From Hexactinellida sp. DTS-2022 (taxonomy: Eukaryota; Porifera; Hexactinellida), in NCBI GenBank assembly GCA_028753945.1, contig JAPNXP010000014.1:2852001-2916000 (forward strand): DNA of 64,000 nt, given 5' to 3'. Both the position numbers and the translations under genes were made by a program. A model generated the notes under the pieces. That model saw nothing but the letters and a program-made list of their open reading frames with translations. It ran no database searches and was not told the origin of the DNA. Shown here piece after piece: positions 24,861-36,639 of this stretch (within the stretch, counting starts at the first letter, position 1; every line of letters starts with the position of its first letter).

Positions 24861-26180
24861 ACTATACCTTAGTATAGTGGCCCAGTTCTAATCATACTGC
24901 CTATATTATTATTATCATTATTATTTTTCCGTAGACGGTGCCCTGGACACCTTTATACATTGAGGGCTGAAACTTGGCATCTAGGTTCGGAGTGACCATT
25001 TAATTTGCACCTGGGCATACGATTTTTGATCAAATAATTTTAACACCTATTTCAACTAATTATGGCCCATAATATCATGAAATCATACCTTGAGAACTTG
25101 ATAACAATTTCGTATTTGGATAGCTAATTTAATTCTACACCTTTTGAAAAATCACAAATATTCAACGGTGTGTTGTTTTGTGCCATAATTGGGGTGCCAA
25201 TCTCCTGTGTTTCCTCACACTTTAGATTCAGTAAAACTGTTAAATCAATTTCCATTGTTTGAACTTGTAATAAATATATTGATTAAACTTGTTAAATCAT
25301 ACACTATTGTTTAAACTTGCGATAATAATATTGATTCCACTTGTGAAATCGAGTAGGCTTCTATTTAATAATTGAAAACTAAAATTTTACATTCCATAAT
25401 AACAACAACATATTATGTGATTAAATTTACTTCTGCGTGAATATTCTGCACAATGGATACACTGACATAATTAATCGCTCGGTCATTAACTTATAGAGAC
25501 TGTTCCAATTAGATTACTGGGGTTATCGAGTGCGCTGAATTCAAGTATTAAAGTGAAATTAAATTTAAATTAATAATTATTGCAAATAATTGAACTTAAT
25601 TGAATTTACTGTACATAATACACGCAATGGTGTTAAATTATTAATAATTTGAATAATTATTTATACTAATTTGCTAAATTTCATTTATCTCAGAAATGAT
25701 ATAAGATGAAAACAAACTTGCAATTTATCAATTGATCCTTATGCCACGTAACACATCTACAAATGGGTCCTGACACCTTGAGGTGATGATGACATCGTTA
25801 AAAAATGTGTTTTTTACAAATTTGTGTTTTCGATATTTCTAAAGTATTGATTGGTGTTGGGTGAACACCCAACACGGACTTAAAAAATGCCGAGTCATCA
25901 CCTATTATATTCTACTAAAACTTGAATATCTCTAAAATGAAGTGAACTAATGGAAACTTCCACCACTCTAAGGGTCGATGCCTGCTGAAACACCTTTCTG
26001 AAATAATTTAACACCTTAATAGTGATGATAACATGGCGAAAAAGTCCAAAAATGCAGCCTGTGCCGACAGCATGTTCCTTTGGAGGCACTATCAATAAAC
26101 CATCAACAAGATATAGTGCCACCAAAGGATCATGCGTCGGCACAGGCTGCAACTTTGGATTTTTTGTTTCTCAAATCAGT
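24861..26180 (-). repeat. Composite repeat: hairpin plus AT-rich unit (copy B)
   Basis: This is the inverted counterpart of 10079-10990: the GCACC/GGTGCCC-flanked trinucleotide run near 24910, repeats with TTGTTTGAACTTG near 25255-25330, and the hairpin at about 26050-26160. The hairpin arms GCAGCCTGTGCCGAC and GTCGGCACAGGCTGC pair almost perfectly. The minisatellite of copy A is not present. Confidence 0.65.
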
Positions 26181-26981
26181 TTTAAGTATTCTCACGCTCT
26201 TCAGTATAACCTAAAACTTAGAAATCTGTAGTATCCTGTTTAAATGCCATTGTGTTACAATAACATACTCTTGTATACATGACTCTTTGAATTAAATCCA
26301 TAAATTCTTGTTATGAACTCATCACCGTATATCACTTCTCAGTATTTATAAAAAGCATTGCAATGAAATTGTAAAACTTAATATTCGATGGTAGGAATAT
26401 ACATATATACATATATATATGTATATATGCTTACAAGGAAGTGGATTGCCCCAAATAGCTATTCTTTTCAATTTCTGATTCAAATTATATGGAGAAATTC
26501 TGACCGGAAATGAGTCCTTTAATAATTTAGTGGGAAAACTTATTGTGGTCAGTCGTGGGCAGATGTTTTGATGCCTATATATATATAGGCTATTAATTAA
26601 AAAATAAAATGACCCTCACAACCACGCCTAGAAAATCTTCCAAAGCATTTTCTTTGGGAGCCAATATCACAGTGGGCGTAAATTGCAATTTACGGATATT
26701 ACGTAATTCTTTGAATATTTGCTCTATATATTGTATTATTTGCTTATAGGTTATCAGCTATTGGAAATTGATTGGCATTGTCAGGTTTGTTATATGGCTT
26801 CAATCTATCGCGTTATAATTACATAGAATATATAGTGATGTCAATATCTACATAATTATTTCGTTTCGGAGTCGTGTTAGAAAGCAAATAGTAAGCAGAT
26901 TATTTCTACTATGTATTATAGGTAATAAATTTACAAGAGAATCCTCTCATGCATCTAGTTTGTAGCTTATGTAGCGATGGA
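26181..26981. other. AT-rich intron with alternating TATA/CATA tracts
   Basis: Palindromic simple sequence occurs at 26398-26430 (ACATATATACATATATATA) and at 26573-26592 (GCCTATATATATATAGGC). No gene. Confidence 0.45.
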
Positions 26982-27134
26982 CAGAGGCGGCGCCAGGATT
27001 TTCAGGTAGGGGAGCTTTGGGGGCCAGGGAGGATTTTAGGGGGGCCACACTGTACAACATTGTTATTCTAGGGGGCAGCCTCAAAAAGGTGGGCCATGCC
27101 CCCCCTGCCCCCCCCCCCCCTGGTTCCGGCACTG
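26982..27134. mobile_element. 153-bp hAT MITE, GC-rich
   Basis: The element starts CAGAGGCGGCGCCAGG and ends CCTGGTTCCGGCACTG. The flanks gcgatgga and ccgatgga form an 8-bp target duplication with one mismatch (26974-26981 and 27135-27142). The interior is dominated by G and C runs. Confidence 0.82.
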
Positions 27135-27714
27135 CCGATGGAGTAATGTTACCCAGGGGAATCGAAAATAATCATTTCTTATGTATTCTTGCACAATATT
27201 TCGAGCAGATCTGTTTAATTGCCTGGTTAGAATTGTAAACTCTCAAAATGGGAGACAGATTCGTATGAATGGATGCTTTCTTCTCTCTCGAATCCATAGG
27301 AATTAGTTATCCAGAAAATAAACTCGTGTTTATCTAAAAAGTATTGACAAGCAAAATTTCCCTTAGATGTTCCTCCACGACATCTACAGGAAATATTGGC
27401 AGATCAATTATCAATACGGATTCAAATCTTTTCTTCCAAAAAATTGCGTGTGAATCATGGAATCTTGAATTTTTAATATGCGCCGACCCACAGCCTACGT
27501 GACTATAGCCTATTCACGGTAAGAGTTTTACATCACAATGGATTACTTCAAGTCTATCTTATAAACAAACTATAATTTTAAAATTTCATCGTATTACGAT
27601 AATATAATTTTGGATGACTATTGTAATTATGTCTACATGTATTACTTGACAATATTATTTACATTTTCTTCCTAATTCCCAATTAATTTATATTTATGTG
27701 TGTCTTTCTAGCAA
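27135..27714. other. Non-coding AT-rich intron sequence
   Basis: Nothing recognised. Confidence 0.3.
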
Positions 27715-28060
27715 TATGCCAAACAGATGTAGTGTGGCCAATTGTTCCTCCAATTACTACGGCACTAATTACACTCCGGTGTTTGAAATGTTGAACCATT
27801 GGTCGAAATAAGTCAGGAGGAATGGCGGAGATTTCTGCATAGAGATTGTGCATGTGAGTCTTGATTTGTGCAAAATATTTCAGTGACAATGATGTGTCAC
27901 TTCACTTCTACATTCCCATGGTGACGGTACAGTGAAGAAAGTTTCAAGAAAACCTGGTCTTCAGAAAGAATGCCAAGCCCGTCAATCTACCTAACTGTCC
28001 TTCTTACTTACAAGGTTCTTCTGAACACCAGATCGTTTAGACCGAGATGAAATTTATATC
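27715..28060 (+). pseudogene. THAP-domain fragment
   Basis: After a possible acceptor (TTTCTAG) the frame MPNRCSVANCSSNYYG then YTPVFEM matches the start of a THAP C2CH finger, as in relic A. It soon meets a stop. Downstream pieces (NLPNCPSYL near 27990) resemble the linker after the finger in such proteins. Probably the 5' remnant of another P-like or THAP-transposase element. Confidence 0.5.
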
Positions 28061-28139
28061 GTGGCATTTTCATCAAGCTCTTGAGTTGAGTCGTGCAGAA
28101 CATAAAAAGAGAGCGACACCTTTTCTGTTAATGATATTG

Positions 28140-29060
28140 ATGATATCGTTTCAGTTGAACATTATTATTTTTGTTATTCAAATGGGCTATTATAATTTTG
28201 AATCATTTTAAATGTTACGATGCATTCTAACTAAATGTATACTAATCCACGAAAACTATTTGAAGAACTGAATTTTTATTTCTGAATATTAATATACCGT
28301 ATTTCCCCGAATAAGCGCCGGGGGCTTGAATAAGCGCCGGGTCAATAAAAATGACATTGGTATGATATAATATAAACACATTACTAGATCACTGTAATGT
28401 AATTCCATTGATTTTGGCAACTTCAGTAGGTATACTGTTGGTGGAAACCATTAGAACCCACTTAAATATTAAATTCTGGATTTTTCACAAAAATTTCAGG
28501 ATAATTTTGGCCCACGAAAACAATAAGCGCCGGGGCGCTTATTCGGGGAAATACGGTACTTCTCGTTTGCGTATTAAATCCTGCAGGATTAAACTAGTAT
28601 CAAATGAATTATCTTGTAATATAATTATAAATATGTATCATAACATTATGATTTTAAGTGATGTTTATCAAATAATTATCCATAAAGTGGCATGTGTCTA
28701 TGTCACGTGCTACTTGTGGGCCAAGTGGCACAAAAGGATATGTGGCTATATCTCAGTGGGAAATAATCCCAAATTCTTAATGATTAGAAACTATTCACTT
28801 GGCTTTGTAACATAGTAGTACATATTAAATCATACAATAGTAATGCCTCTCTTATATTATAAAGGTAAAGAAGTGCCATATATGTCAGATGACAGCGGCC
28901 TTGCCACCCCAACCGCAAACGAAATTCCAACCAATATCAGCTCCTTCTAAAATGTGGAGACATGTAGGAATGGACCTTATATGCGACCTCCCAGAGTGAA
29001 GGATGCTGGAAGGCTGCGCGGAATTAGAATTAATTTGCGTGCGCACTGCGAACCCTGAGT
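28140..29060 (+). pseudogene. Ginger-like integrase relic (intron plus one core exon)
   Basis: Positions 28140-28860 match 47130-47560, which lies inside another Ginger-like relic, and appear to be a shared intron. After TATAAAG at 28864 an open stretch encodes VKKCHICQMTAALPPQ and then MWRHVGMDLICDLPE, and ends at a stop near 28990. This parallels exon 3 of the intact gene (VKSCDTCQRTAAQ, then WQHIGVDLICDLP), that is, the zinc-binding Cys pair and the first catalytic Asp. The remaining integrase is missing; a hAT MITE follows directly at 29061. Confidence 0.72.
28297..28556. mobile_element. 260-bp MITE with TA target duplication
   Basis: The inverted ends CCGTATTTCCCCGAATAAGC and GCTTATTCGGGGAAATACGG are flanked by TA. 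The homologous sequence near 47282 has the uninterrupted site, confirming precise insertion with TA duplication, as in Tc1/mariner/pogo elements. Confidence 0.9.
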
Positions 29061-29655
29061 TAGTGAACGACCGGGACTAAAATTTTCACCGGGACCAGGA
29101 CCGGACCGGACCGGGAATATAATTTTTCACCGGGACCGGTCCGGGATTACTTTAGGAGGCGATTTAAGAAGTTATAGTTTCAATACACTTGTCGAATTAC
29201 ATCCTAATTGTTGTGTTGAAAGATCACTACCTACAATCAAGAGTTTGTTGTTTTCCAAATAGATTAAACCAATCTTATTGTGTATATTTCCCCACTTTTA
29301 TCTGCGGTGGATTCTTGATAATATAAAATAATATGAATTTATAAGTGAGTATTTATGATGTATTATTTTTTGAATTCCATAAATCACATTTACATCTGTC
29401 ATGTATTATAGTTATTTGTTTTGCTTCTTGACTAACTTGACTCTCCCAGATCGAATGTACCGTATCAAAGTTATCAAAATGTTAAAATGTATGCCAAATC
29501 CATTTCATAATTTATGAATTATGTACAGTAATTAAGGATAAAGCGGTTCATTCATCTATTAAGAAATTTGAATAACCTATCTCCACTTAGGATTTCCGCT
29601 GAAAATACGATTATAACGGGTCGGGGACCGGGACCGGGATCCAGGTCGTTTCCTA
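29061..29655. mobile_element. 595-bp hAT MITE with GGGACCGG-rich ends
   Basis: The termini TAGTGAACGACC and GGTCGTTTCCTA are inverted with two mismatches. The 8-bp target duplication ccctgagt is exact (29053-29060 and 29656-29663). Subterminal regions are tandem CCGGGACCGG-like motifs; the middle is AT-rich and non-coding. Confidence 0.88.
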
Positions 29656-29972
29656 CCCTGAGTATATTTAATACTATTTTTTTTGTCTTTTTTTGGTAAA
29701 TTACTATTTTGGTAAATTTGGGTACGCGATTGTAAAATCAATATCACCTAGGGTGCGGAACTCCTAGGGCCAGATGAAGGCCTGTATGGTTCGGAGTAGA
29801 GGTAAGCCTTATATAACGAAGGTCACGCCTCAATATTCCAACCATTATCAAATGTAAACTGTATATATCAACAATAATTTTTTAATATCGCCGCAGGCAA
29901 ACACACTAGGAAGGCTAAACAAACGTCCGGCCATTCTCTCTACAAACAATTTCTATGAAAATTATTCGAAAC

Positions 29973-30055
29973 AGCCTATTCTATATATATGGCCTGACAT
30001 TAACCTAGAAAATTTGCACCAACGATGAAGGAGATGATATATTTATCAAACCACA
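29973..30055 (+). repeat. Terminal fragment of the P-like family
   Basis: The sequence TATATATATGGCCTGACAT and the following ~60 bp match, inversely, 7998-7905 at the start of relic A. No coding part follows, so it is a terminal scrap or a non-autonomous derivative. Confidence 0.6.
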
Positions 30056-30159
30056 ATCCAGTCAACGCCCGTAATAACGAAGTGCTCGGGACTGTGGTTT
30101 CATTTCGTTATAAGCGGAGTACAATCTTAAAAGAGTTCATTTCAAACTGAAATCGTAGT

Positions 30160-30230
30160 ACAGTGGATGCCGGTTATAAGCACATCGTCGGGAACTGCAC
30201 TTGATGTGCTTATAACCGACATAAATAATA
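30160..30230. repeat. pogo-like MITE fragment (CAGTGGATGCCGGTTATAAG)
   Basis: The motif follows TA at 30161 and is paired with CTTATAACCGAC at about 30209-30220, forming a short hairpin. Similar hairpins lie inside both copies of the PIN-type element (about 53-113 and 41328-41388). Confidence 0.55.
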
Positions 30231-30249
30231 CAGGAACCGTAGTTTATAA

Positions 30250-32276
30250 TCAATCTACGCAGTTTTCATTATCGAGTTTAAGGAGAGAGTTGCTTGAATT
30301 CGATTGAAAACATAATTGCAAACACTTTCCAAAGTGTAAACACCACATTTAGCACGTAATTGGAAGGGACATTTTAAGTAGCCTCGATCAAAAAGGCAAA
30401 TCAAGCTAAATGTTAAAATTCGGGTCTACAATTTCCATTCAATTCCATATATTTTAAGTGAGTACTGAACAACTATCGGTATACAAATATATACATATAC
30501 ACCCACCCAGGCTTGTGTTTTAATAGTATAGTTATTGACAATATTTTAAATGTGGTATCAAGGTGCCAAAAAATCCATCTTTGGGGGATCTTTAGATTTT
30601 TCGATTATTTGATCAAATGAGGAGATTCGAGAATTTGCCCTGTTCATTTTCGTAGGATTCAGCGCTTTGGTTTATTTCCACCGCTGATGTTTAATAATAA
30701 TGAAGTCATCAAATAAATACTGAAAAATACCATCTCTATGCAGAAACGGTCTCCATTTCTGAACTATCACTTGCGGTCCTGAAAGAATGTGAAAATATAG
30801 GAATACCACTATGAACATTGTGATATCCAGTAGTGTAACTAGGAGCAGAACAAGATAAGTTAGGTATCCAAGAAAAATATGAATAAGAAAGCTAACAACG
30901 AAAAAGTAAAGGTAAGTATTAAATAATTAAATATTATGTAATTAGTAATTAATTGTACCAGTATTATATATATACAAATCCATAGAATGCTATGACAAAT
31001 CCCATATTGTAAATATATCAACGGAATAGTCATTTGAGTTTGAATCAAAATGAATACGTAAATTAACCACAGTGGGTGTTTCTAGGGGTGTAAGTGGAAA
31101 TAGGAAAACTATGCTAGATCGACTTTAATGAAATATTATTGACATATAAGTTATCGGTAGCTGCAAACTGAATGGCATTATCAAAAATGATGTATGTATT
31201 CTCCTAACGTAGTTCTAGACGATAAATGATAATTCAGTCAAAAATTAGATTTAAGGTTGGTAAACAAAATTTTATTGTTCACCCATGATTATTGATTATA
31301 TCTCTTGGAAGTGGTGCAATTTTTTCAAAAAATCCTAAACATATTGTTTAAAGACATTAAGTGATCCACGTCGCGCCTTTTCGCGCATTTATAAACTTTT
31401 TTATTTGAATATTATATCACCTAATATTTAGAGCTAGTAGAATCCAGTTGGAGCAGTATCATTGACATGTGAGTATGTCAAAAAAGTATGTTTCCACTAA
31501 TTTTACGACAGTGCTGCTCCCTGCTGAACTTAAATTCATTAAATTGACATCGAATTGTTTGAAATTGGTCAGATCACAATTGATCGTAATCCATAAAGTT
31601 ACTGGATTGGAAGCTTCTCTCGCAAATATTTCGTTTTGAGAAATTCAAGAGCTTGCCTATTTTACATGATGCAATATATTTAACGAAGTCGTATATCTAT
31701 TTTGTTAAATATAGTGTATGTGCGCCTCTGTGCGCCTTTAAATGACAGTTTATTTTGAAGAGTAATATATAACCTGCGTCCTAAAACTTTAAAAACAGCA
31801 GCCCACGACGGCCCACTATTAATTTCATCACTAAGTCTGTATTTAACTTAACAAAAAATGGTTGTCCGATCATTGAAGTTGATATAGCCGCAGGGCTAAT
31901 ATAATATTTTTTGGGAAGGTTTCCAGTATCAGAATAAACTATTTAAAGGTTGGTTTGAAAATGTTATATAAGCATTAGTCAATTTAACTATCCTCTTAGT
32001 CATTTCTGATTTCTTTGAAATTCAATACTTATAGAAACCACAGAAATGAAATTCATATTGTTCATTTTGACGTAAACAGTAATCACCATAACTACCAATA
32101 TAATTGTTGGATAGGTATGTAAATATGCATTTCTATGTTATACTATATGCTGAATTCAATGGGTAATACATAATCAACGATCTAAGGTGATAAAATTATA
32201 GCCTATTTCCACCTAAATGCCCACTGTGTTAACATTATGGGTATATAATAAAATCGCATTTATCTTATCCCTGCAG
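30250..32276. other. 2 kb of intron with no recognised feature
   Basis: AT-rich, with dinucleotide patches near 30480 and 30965. Short frames on either strand lack family motifs. I see no repeat shared with the rest of the window. Confidence 0.35.
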
Positions 32277-32277
32277 G

Positions 32278-34337
32278 GCCGGCGCCACCGGGGGTGTCCT
32301 GGGTGTTCGGACACCCACTGCCTCAAGGAAATAAATAGGTGGATGTACAGTGACACCCACTACACCCAGACTTCGGTAAACGGAACTATCGTCGCTGGAA
32401 CTTTCGTCGCAGGAACTTTCGTCGCGGAAATTTGGTCGCACGGAACATTGGTCGCCGGAACTTTTACCCCTGAATTAGTCTTGGGCCTGGGATGTTTTGT
32501 CCAAATTATTGATTTACACTTATTGATATTGCTTCTATATATTATTAACACTATCAAGTGGGAATATACTATTGATCTTGATCAATATAAAAGGGTTTAT
32601 AAATGGCATGTTTACATCTTCCTGATTCTACGTACTATAATATTAAATTTATTCTTCCATATGGCGTCCCCTTTAATTGCCGAAACAATCCGAAGTAAGA
32701 GAGGTAAAGATAAACTTGTTATATTTGGATTGATTTATACATTAAATAGAGCTACTGAAGAATTCCAGCACTGGGTGTGTGAGAAACGCGTGCAATGAAA
32801 AGCACGACTGACCACTAGCCATGAAATAGCCTTCGTGAACCCTATTGATATTATAGAGATTCAAGAAAGTCACACGCATAGTTCTGACAAACCACGCATT
32901 GAAATGCTGAAAGGCTCCAACCAAATGAAGGAACGTGCTAGCCAAAATTTCGAGGAAAGTACTCGATCTATTTTCGTTTCTGGCGTTTCAACGATGGAGA
33001 CTTCAACCCTTGTCCAACTGCCGAAAACCGATTCGATTAAAAGAACAATTCGTAAGCATAAAAATGGTCCTGAAAGTTTGGCTAATCCAGCATTTTCTTG
33101 TGAGTTACAAATTCTCGACCAGTACAAAGTAACTTCAAAGGGTGAACCGTTTTTACTGTTTGACTCAGGTTTTGGAGATAACAACAGATTACTTATGTTT
33201 GGCACACCTAAAATGGTTTCAATTCTCTCGGCATCTCAAAGTTGGTATGCCGATGGAACATTTAAAGTAGCACCTCAACAGTTCTATCAACTTTATACCA
33301 ATCATGCCGAAAAAGATGAGTTTATCTTCCCTTGCATATGTATGCACTGCTGACACACAAAAACGAATTTACTTACAACAGGAAGTTCAGAAAGTTAGTA
33401 GAGATTGAACCAGAATTGAATCCAGCGTATATAATGGTAGATTTCGAAAAAACAGCCATCAATGCATTGGAGGAACAATTCATTGCTGTAGTATCTGGTT
33501 GTTTCTTTCATTTTTCCCAAATATCTTTAGGAAAATACAATCATTGGGGCTAACAACACAGTATATGGAAGATCCAGAGTTCGCTATATATATGAGACTG
33601 CTTCCCAGTCTCGCATTTGTTCCAGAAAATGAAGTAGATGACTGTTTCACTTTACTAATGGGTGAATTTCCGCAAGATGCAATAGAAGTAGCAAACTATT
33701 TTGAAACAAATTACGTCGGCAAAAAGTTAACTGACAAAACTAGAAGGCTTCCTCCATTTCCAATGAGATTTTGGAATATGCATGCACGCGTAATGAATCC
33801 AACAGTTAGGACAAACAATTATGCTGAGGGATGGCATAACGCATTCCAATCTGGCATTTCTATTCATCATCCAAGTTTCCATAAATTGATGAATTACTTG
33901 CAACGGGAACAATCGCTTCAAGACGCTAAATATGCAAAATGGGAGAGTGGAGTTATACCTAAACAATCCAAATTTAGTAAGGAAAGGACTGAAAGACTTT
34001 AATTTAGTATCAAATTATCAAAATCGAGATACCATAACGTATTTAAGAGGCATCGCTCATAATTTTACATTCTAAGTAATATTTGCATGTTTCTAATTAT
34101 TTATTTATATTTCCTATTTAATTATTATATCCTAATTTCCTATCTAGTTAATTATTATACAGTTCACTGTTTCCCTCAACTAAATTTGTTAATTACATTA
34201 ACTGAACATTGGGCGACGAAAGTTCCGTGCGACGAAATTTCCGGCGACGAAGGTTCCGTGCGACGAAAGTTCCGCGAAGAAAGTTCAGTGTGACGAAAGT
34301 TCCGCCATTCCCACACTTCATAATACGTGGCGCCGGC
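32278..34337 (+). mobile_element. MULE transposon with motif-array ends, about 2.06 kb
   Basis: Arrays of a 14-bp motif (GGAACTTTCGTCGC and variants) occupy 32378-32465 and, inverted, 34212-34305. They bracket a FLYWCH plus MULE transposase relic. Outside them the inverted pair GCCGGCGCCAC (32278-32288 and 34327-34337) may be the true outer ends or belong to another element. No clear 8-9 bp target duplication was found. Inserted antisense in NPEPL1 intron 1. Confidence 0.8.
32661..34002 (+). pseudogene. FLYWCH/MULE transposase relic
   Basis: From ATG at 32661 the frame encodes a FLYWCH-type finger (RSKRGKDKLVIFGLIYTLNR, then HWVCEKR), broken by one stop at 32796-32798. It continues with the linker typical of such proteins (HTHSSDKPRIEMLK) and starts the MULE domain at ASQSWYADGTFKVAP, the region of the first catalytic Asp. 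Frameshifts near 33340 and 33530 separate the next blocks: MVDFEKTAINALEEQF (second Asp region) and WNMHARVMNPTVRTNNYAEG, with WHNAF and SFHKLMNYL. It ends at 34002. The order is standard for animal MULEs, and the copy is dead with about three lesions. Confidence 0.85.
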
Positions 34338-35601
34338 AATGCCCTGGTACACTGGAAATTTGGTCAGTGAAGTGGCCTTTATATAGTAGGCTATGGCTAT
34401 CGCAATTCAAATTGCTATAGCACGCTAAGTAATAATCAGAATCAATTGAAACTTGAAACAGAGATAATATACGTAGCAATACAGGGACAGAACCAACTTT
34501 TGCAAACAAACTGATCTTGTGACCTCACACGGGGGGAACAAAGCAATTTGTTTCACTAATATTTATAATTGTCATCTTTTTTTTAAAATCAAAGGCTGAA
34601 TTTTGAACTTTTGTATCATCAAAAGAAGTAATTTAAGTTGAGTCCATAAGTAAATATGTTTAAGTTAGTACCAAAAACATGAAAACGTTATAGCTTAAAT
34701 ATATGGTCAGTTAATATATTGTAGATAAAGGCTGCTTTTAAATTGAGGCTTACCCTGGTGCCCAATTCATTTTAGATTTTCAAAAGAGTGGTACAACAAA
34801 ACTAGAAGTCAGATTTACTTGAAATTTCAGTGTGGCAAGTACATACAGTATAATGTTCAAAAACAATCAAATACCATGCCATTCTCCCCTGACCAACTGA
34901 CATTGCTAAATGCCTAAAATTTGAATATTTTAAGCCGTGAGCTTCGATATAAAAGGGCTGAGTGCTAAGCGAGCCATGGATTACTTAAAGTGCATTGAAA
35001 AATGGAGAATTGATCTTTATTCCAATAATTAGCAATGATAAAGCTGAAAAGTGTATTATAACTATATACGAATATGGTATCCAGGTATACATAGAATCCT
35101 CCAGAATTGTGATAAGACAATATAACAACTAGGCTTCTTCAAGCGTGTAGCAGAACAGTAGCCTGTTTTTGGAAAAACCTCCCGAACTACCACAAAACTC
35201 CTGCTAGCGGAAAATATCAGAGAGGTGTATTAGGAATTGGAAAATTCGTATTAGATCAATTTTTGATCCCATGTGCAATGGGTAGCCAACCCTTGTACTG
35301 TGCACTGTATGTTATGTAATAAACTTCGCCATTAGCAAATATATACATTCGGAGAATCACTCTTATTTAGTAATGATTAAAATATCAAATATATAAAAAT
35401 AACACGAACGAAGAGGAGATTTCGTATATACGTACTTGCTCCGGAATAATAATATAAAATATTGACGAGTGTATGCTAACCGAATTTAAACCACATAGAG
35501 ATTTATACTGCTGAAATATTGGCTAAAAAATTAAGTACAACTATATATGTAGAGATGTACAGGTAGGTTAGACTGCATTATATCTAACAAAGAATATATA
35601 C
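34338..35601. other. NPEPL1 intron 1, donor side
   Basis: Mostly unrecognised AT-rich DNA. Positions 34975-35175 resemble the interior of the 919-bp hAT MITE (shared CCATGGATTACTTAAAG and a following AT-rich block). A motif TATATAGTAGGCTATGG near 34384 recalls the P-like family terminus. Confidence 0.4.
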
Positions 35602-36225
35602 CTGTAATATTTGACAGAGAAACCCATTGGTATCCATCAAATTAGCAGGCATATCAACAATAATTTGAGCTCTCCGTATACCATCAGAAAGACAAGTAAG
35701 AGCATTTAAGTCAGCAAAAGTCAGTTGAACATCACCATCGATCAAACAAAAGTTAATAAAAATATTTTGTAAAATATTAGAATCGGTTTTTAAGGTAAAT
35801 GTTGAAAATGCTTTGCTAACTGCCGCAGATAGCGAATAAGTATAAGTCCTGCAAGTTACAAGAATAACATTGAGATTTCCATCCTTGGTAACTAGTTGGT
35901 TAGTCAAAGCAAGTAATTTAGTAAGAGCATGAGGTCGAGATGGACAGTTATGTCTACTAGCAAAATTTGGGATGAGCAGAACAAGAACTTGGTTCATTTC
36001 ACACATTAGATAAGATAAAGAACAATTTTTCAGAGATAAAAGTATATCATGCCAATTCTTTTTGGATAAGAAAGTGGAAAGGTACGGGTATAGGGAAGAG
36101 AAGGAGATTAATGAGAGATCATGGAGTGTACCACATATAACAGTACAGGATGGCATAAATGAGGATGAAAAATGAAGAAATGGCGGGCCAAGATGACTTT
36201 TATTAATCAAGTGTTCTGACGCCAT
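35602..36225 (-). CDS. NPEPL1: NPEPL1 exon 1 (start codon, N-terminal domain)
   Basis: Coding starts at ATG 36225-36223 (minus), the first Met of the long open frame, preceded by TTTTTTA and an upstream AT-rich region. The exon encodes residues 1-208, the N-terminal regulatory-type domain of NPEPL1-like M17 enzymes, ending in the family segment DGIRRAQIIVDMPANLMDTNGF just before the catalytic domain. The donor is TTACAG|GTATAT at 35602/35601, phase 0. The first 130 residues are less conserved, as expected for the family; the last 60 make the assignment secure once joined to exon 2. Confidence 0.9.
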
Positions 36226-36639
36226 TAAAAAATGAAAAGATAGTTATATGAAGAAGGGTATGACTAGAAAACAAATTGAAAAAATATAACTACAACTAGC
36301 GTGAAAAAGTTACCTATCAATCTCAAATTACCCGATTATAAATATAAGCTGTCCAATAAATATTTAGATATATTCCCTTAAATGCTCACACCGGCTCTGT
36401 TAACTGGTACCGTTTCACTGATGATTGAGCTGTCAGAGACAATGAGGAAATATCATGCAACATGACATATAAATTCTACGAGCAGAAATTAACTTAAAAT
36501 TTTTAAATAAGTGTGGAATTAACTAATCATAAACATAAATAATTGTTATTTATGAACATTTAATGAATGTAATTATCTCGAAACTGGTTTAAGATAAAAA
36601 TCACCTCCAATTTATCAATCGTTCGTTTGGCTCGTGACC
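36226..36639. promoter_or_regulatory. Presumed promoter/5' UTR side of NPEPL1
   Basis: This AT-rich stretch lies immediately upstream of the NPEPL1 start codon, so it should hold the 5' UTR and core promoter, but I see no distinct promoter element or upstream exon. The call is from position only. Confidence 0.3.

Larger units (their letters stand above)
2478..36225 (-). other. NPEPL1: NPEPL1 gene span (three coding exons, two very long introns)
   Basis: The gene encodes a probable M17-family metallo-aminopeptidase like vertebrate NPEPL1, expected to remove N-terminal residues from peptides using two metal ions. Exons 35602-36225, 16233-16629 and 2478-3013 total 1557 nt, joining in frame to 518 residues plus stop; vertebrate NPEPL1 is about the same length (from memory). 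Both introns obey GT..AG. Metal and catalytic motifs in order are the Lys of VGKG (residue 268), Asp of YDTGG (273), Asp of RDCGG (291) and NPDAEGR (354, 356, 358). The introns, about 13.2 and 19.0 kb, consist largely of transposons. No frameshift or stop is present, so the gene looks functional. Confidence 0.9.

Noticed and set aside
28408-28815. 135-codon frame spanning the 260-bp MITE and following repeat
   Set aside because: It crosses a MITE boundary into intron-like sequence also present without coding potential at 47.3 kb.
32217-32660. Open frame at the left end of the MULE upstream of the FLYWCH finger
   Set aside because: It translates the terminal motif array and AT-rich DNA; only the part from 32661 onward resembles a protein family.
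35584-35601. Extension of NPEPL1 exon 1 past the donor
   Set aside because: The open frame continues a few codons into the intron, but GTATAT at 35601 gives an exact in-phase join to exon 2.
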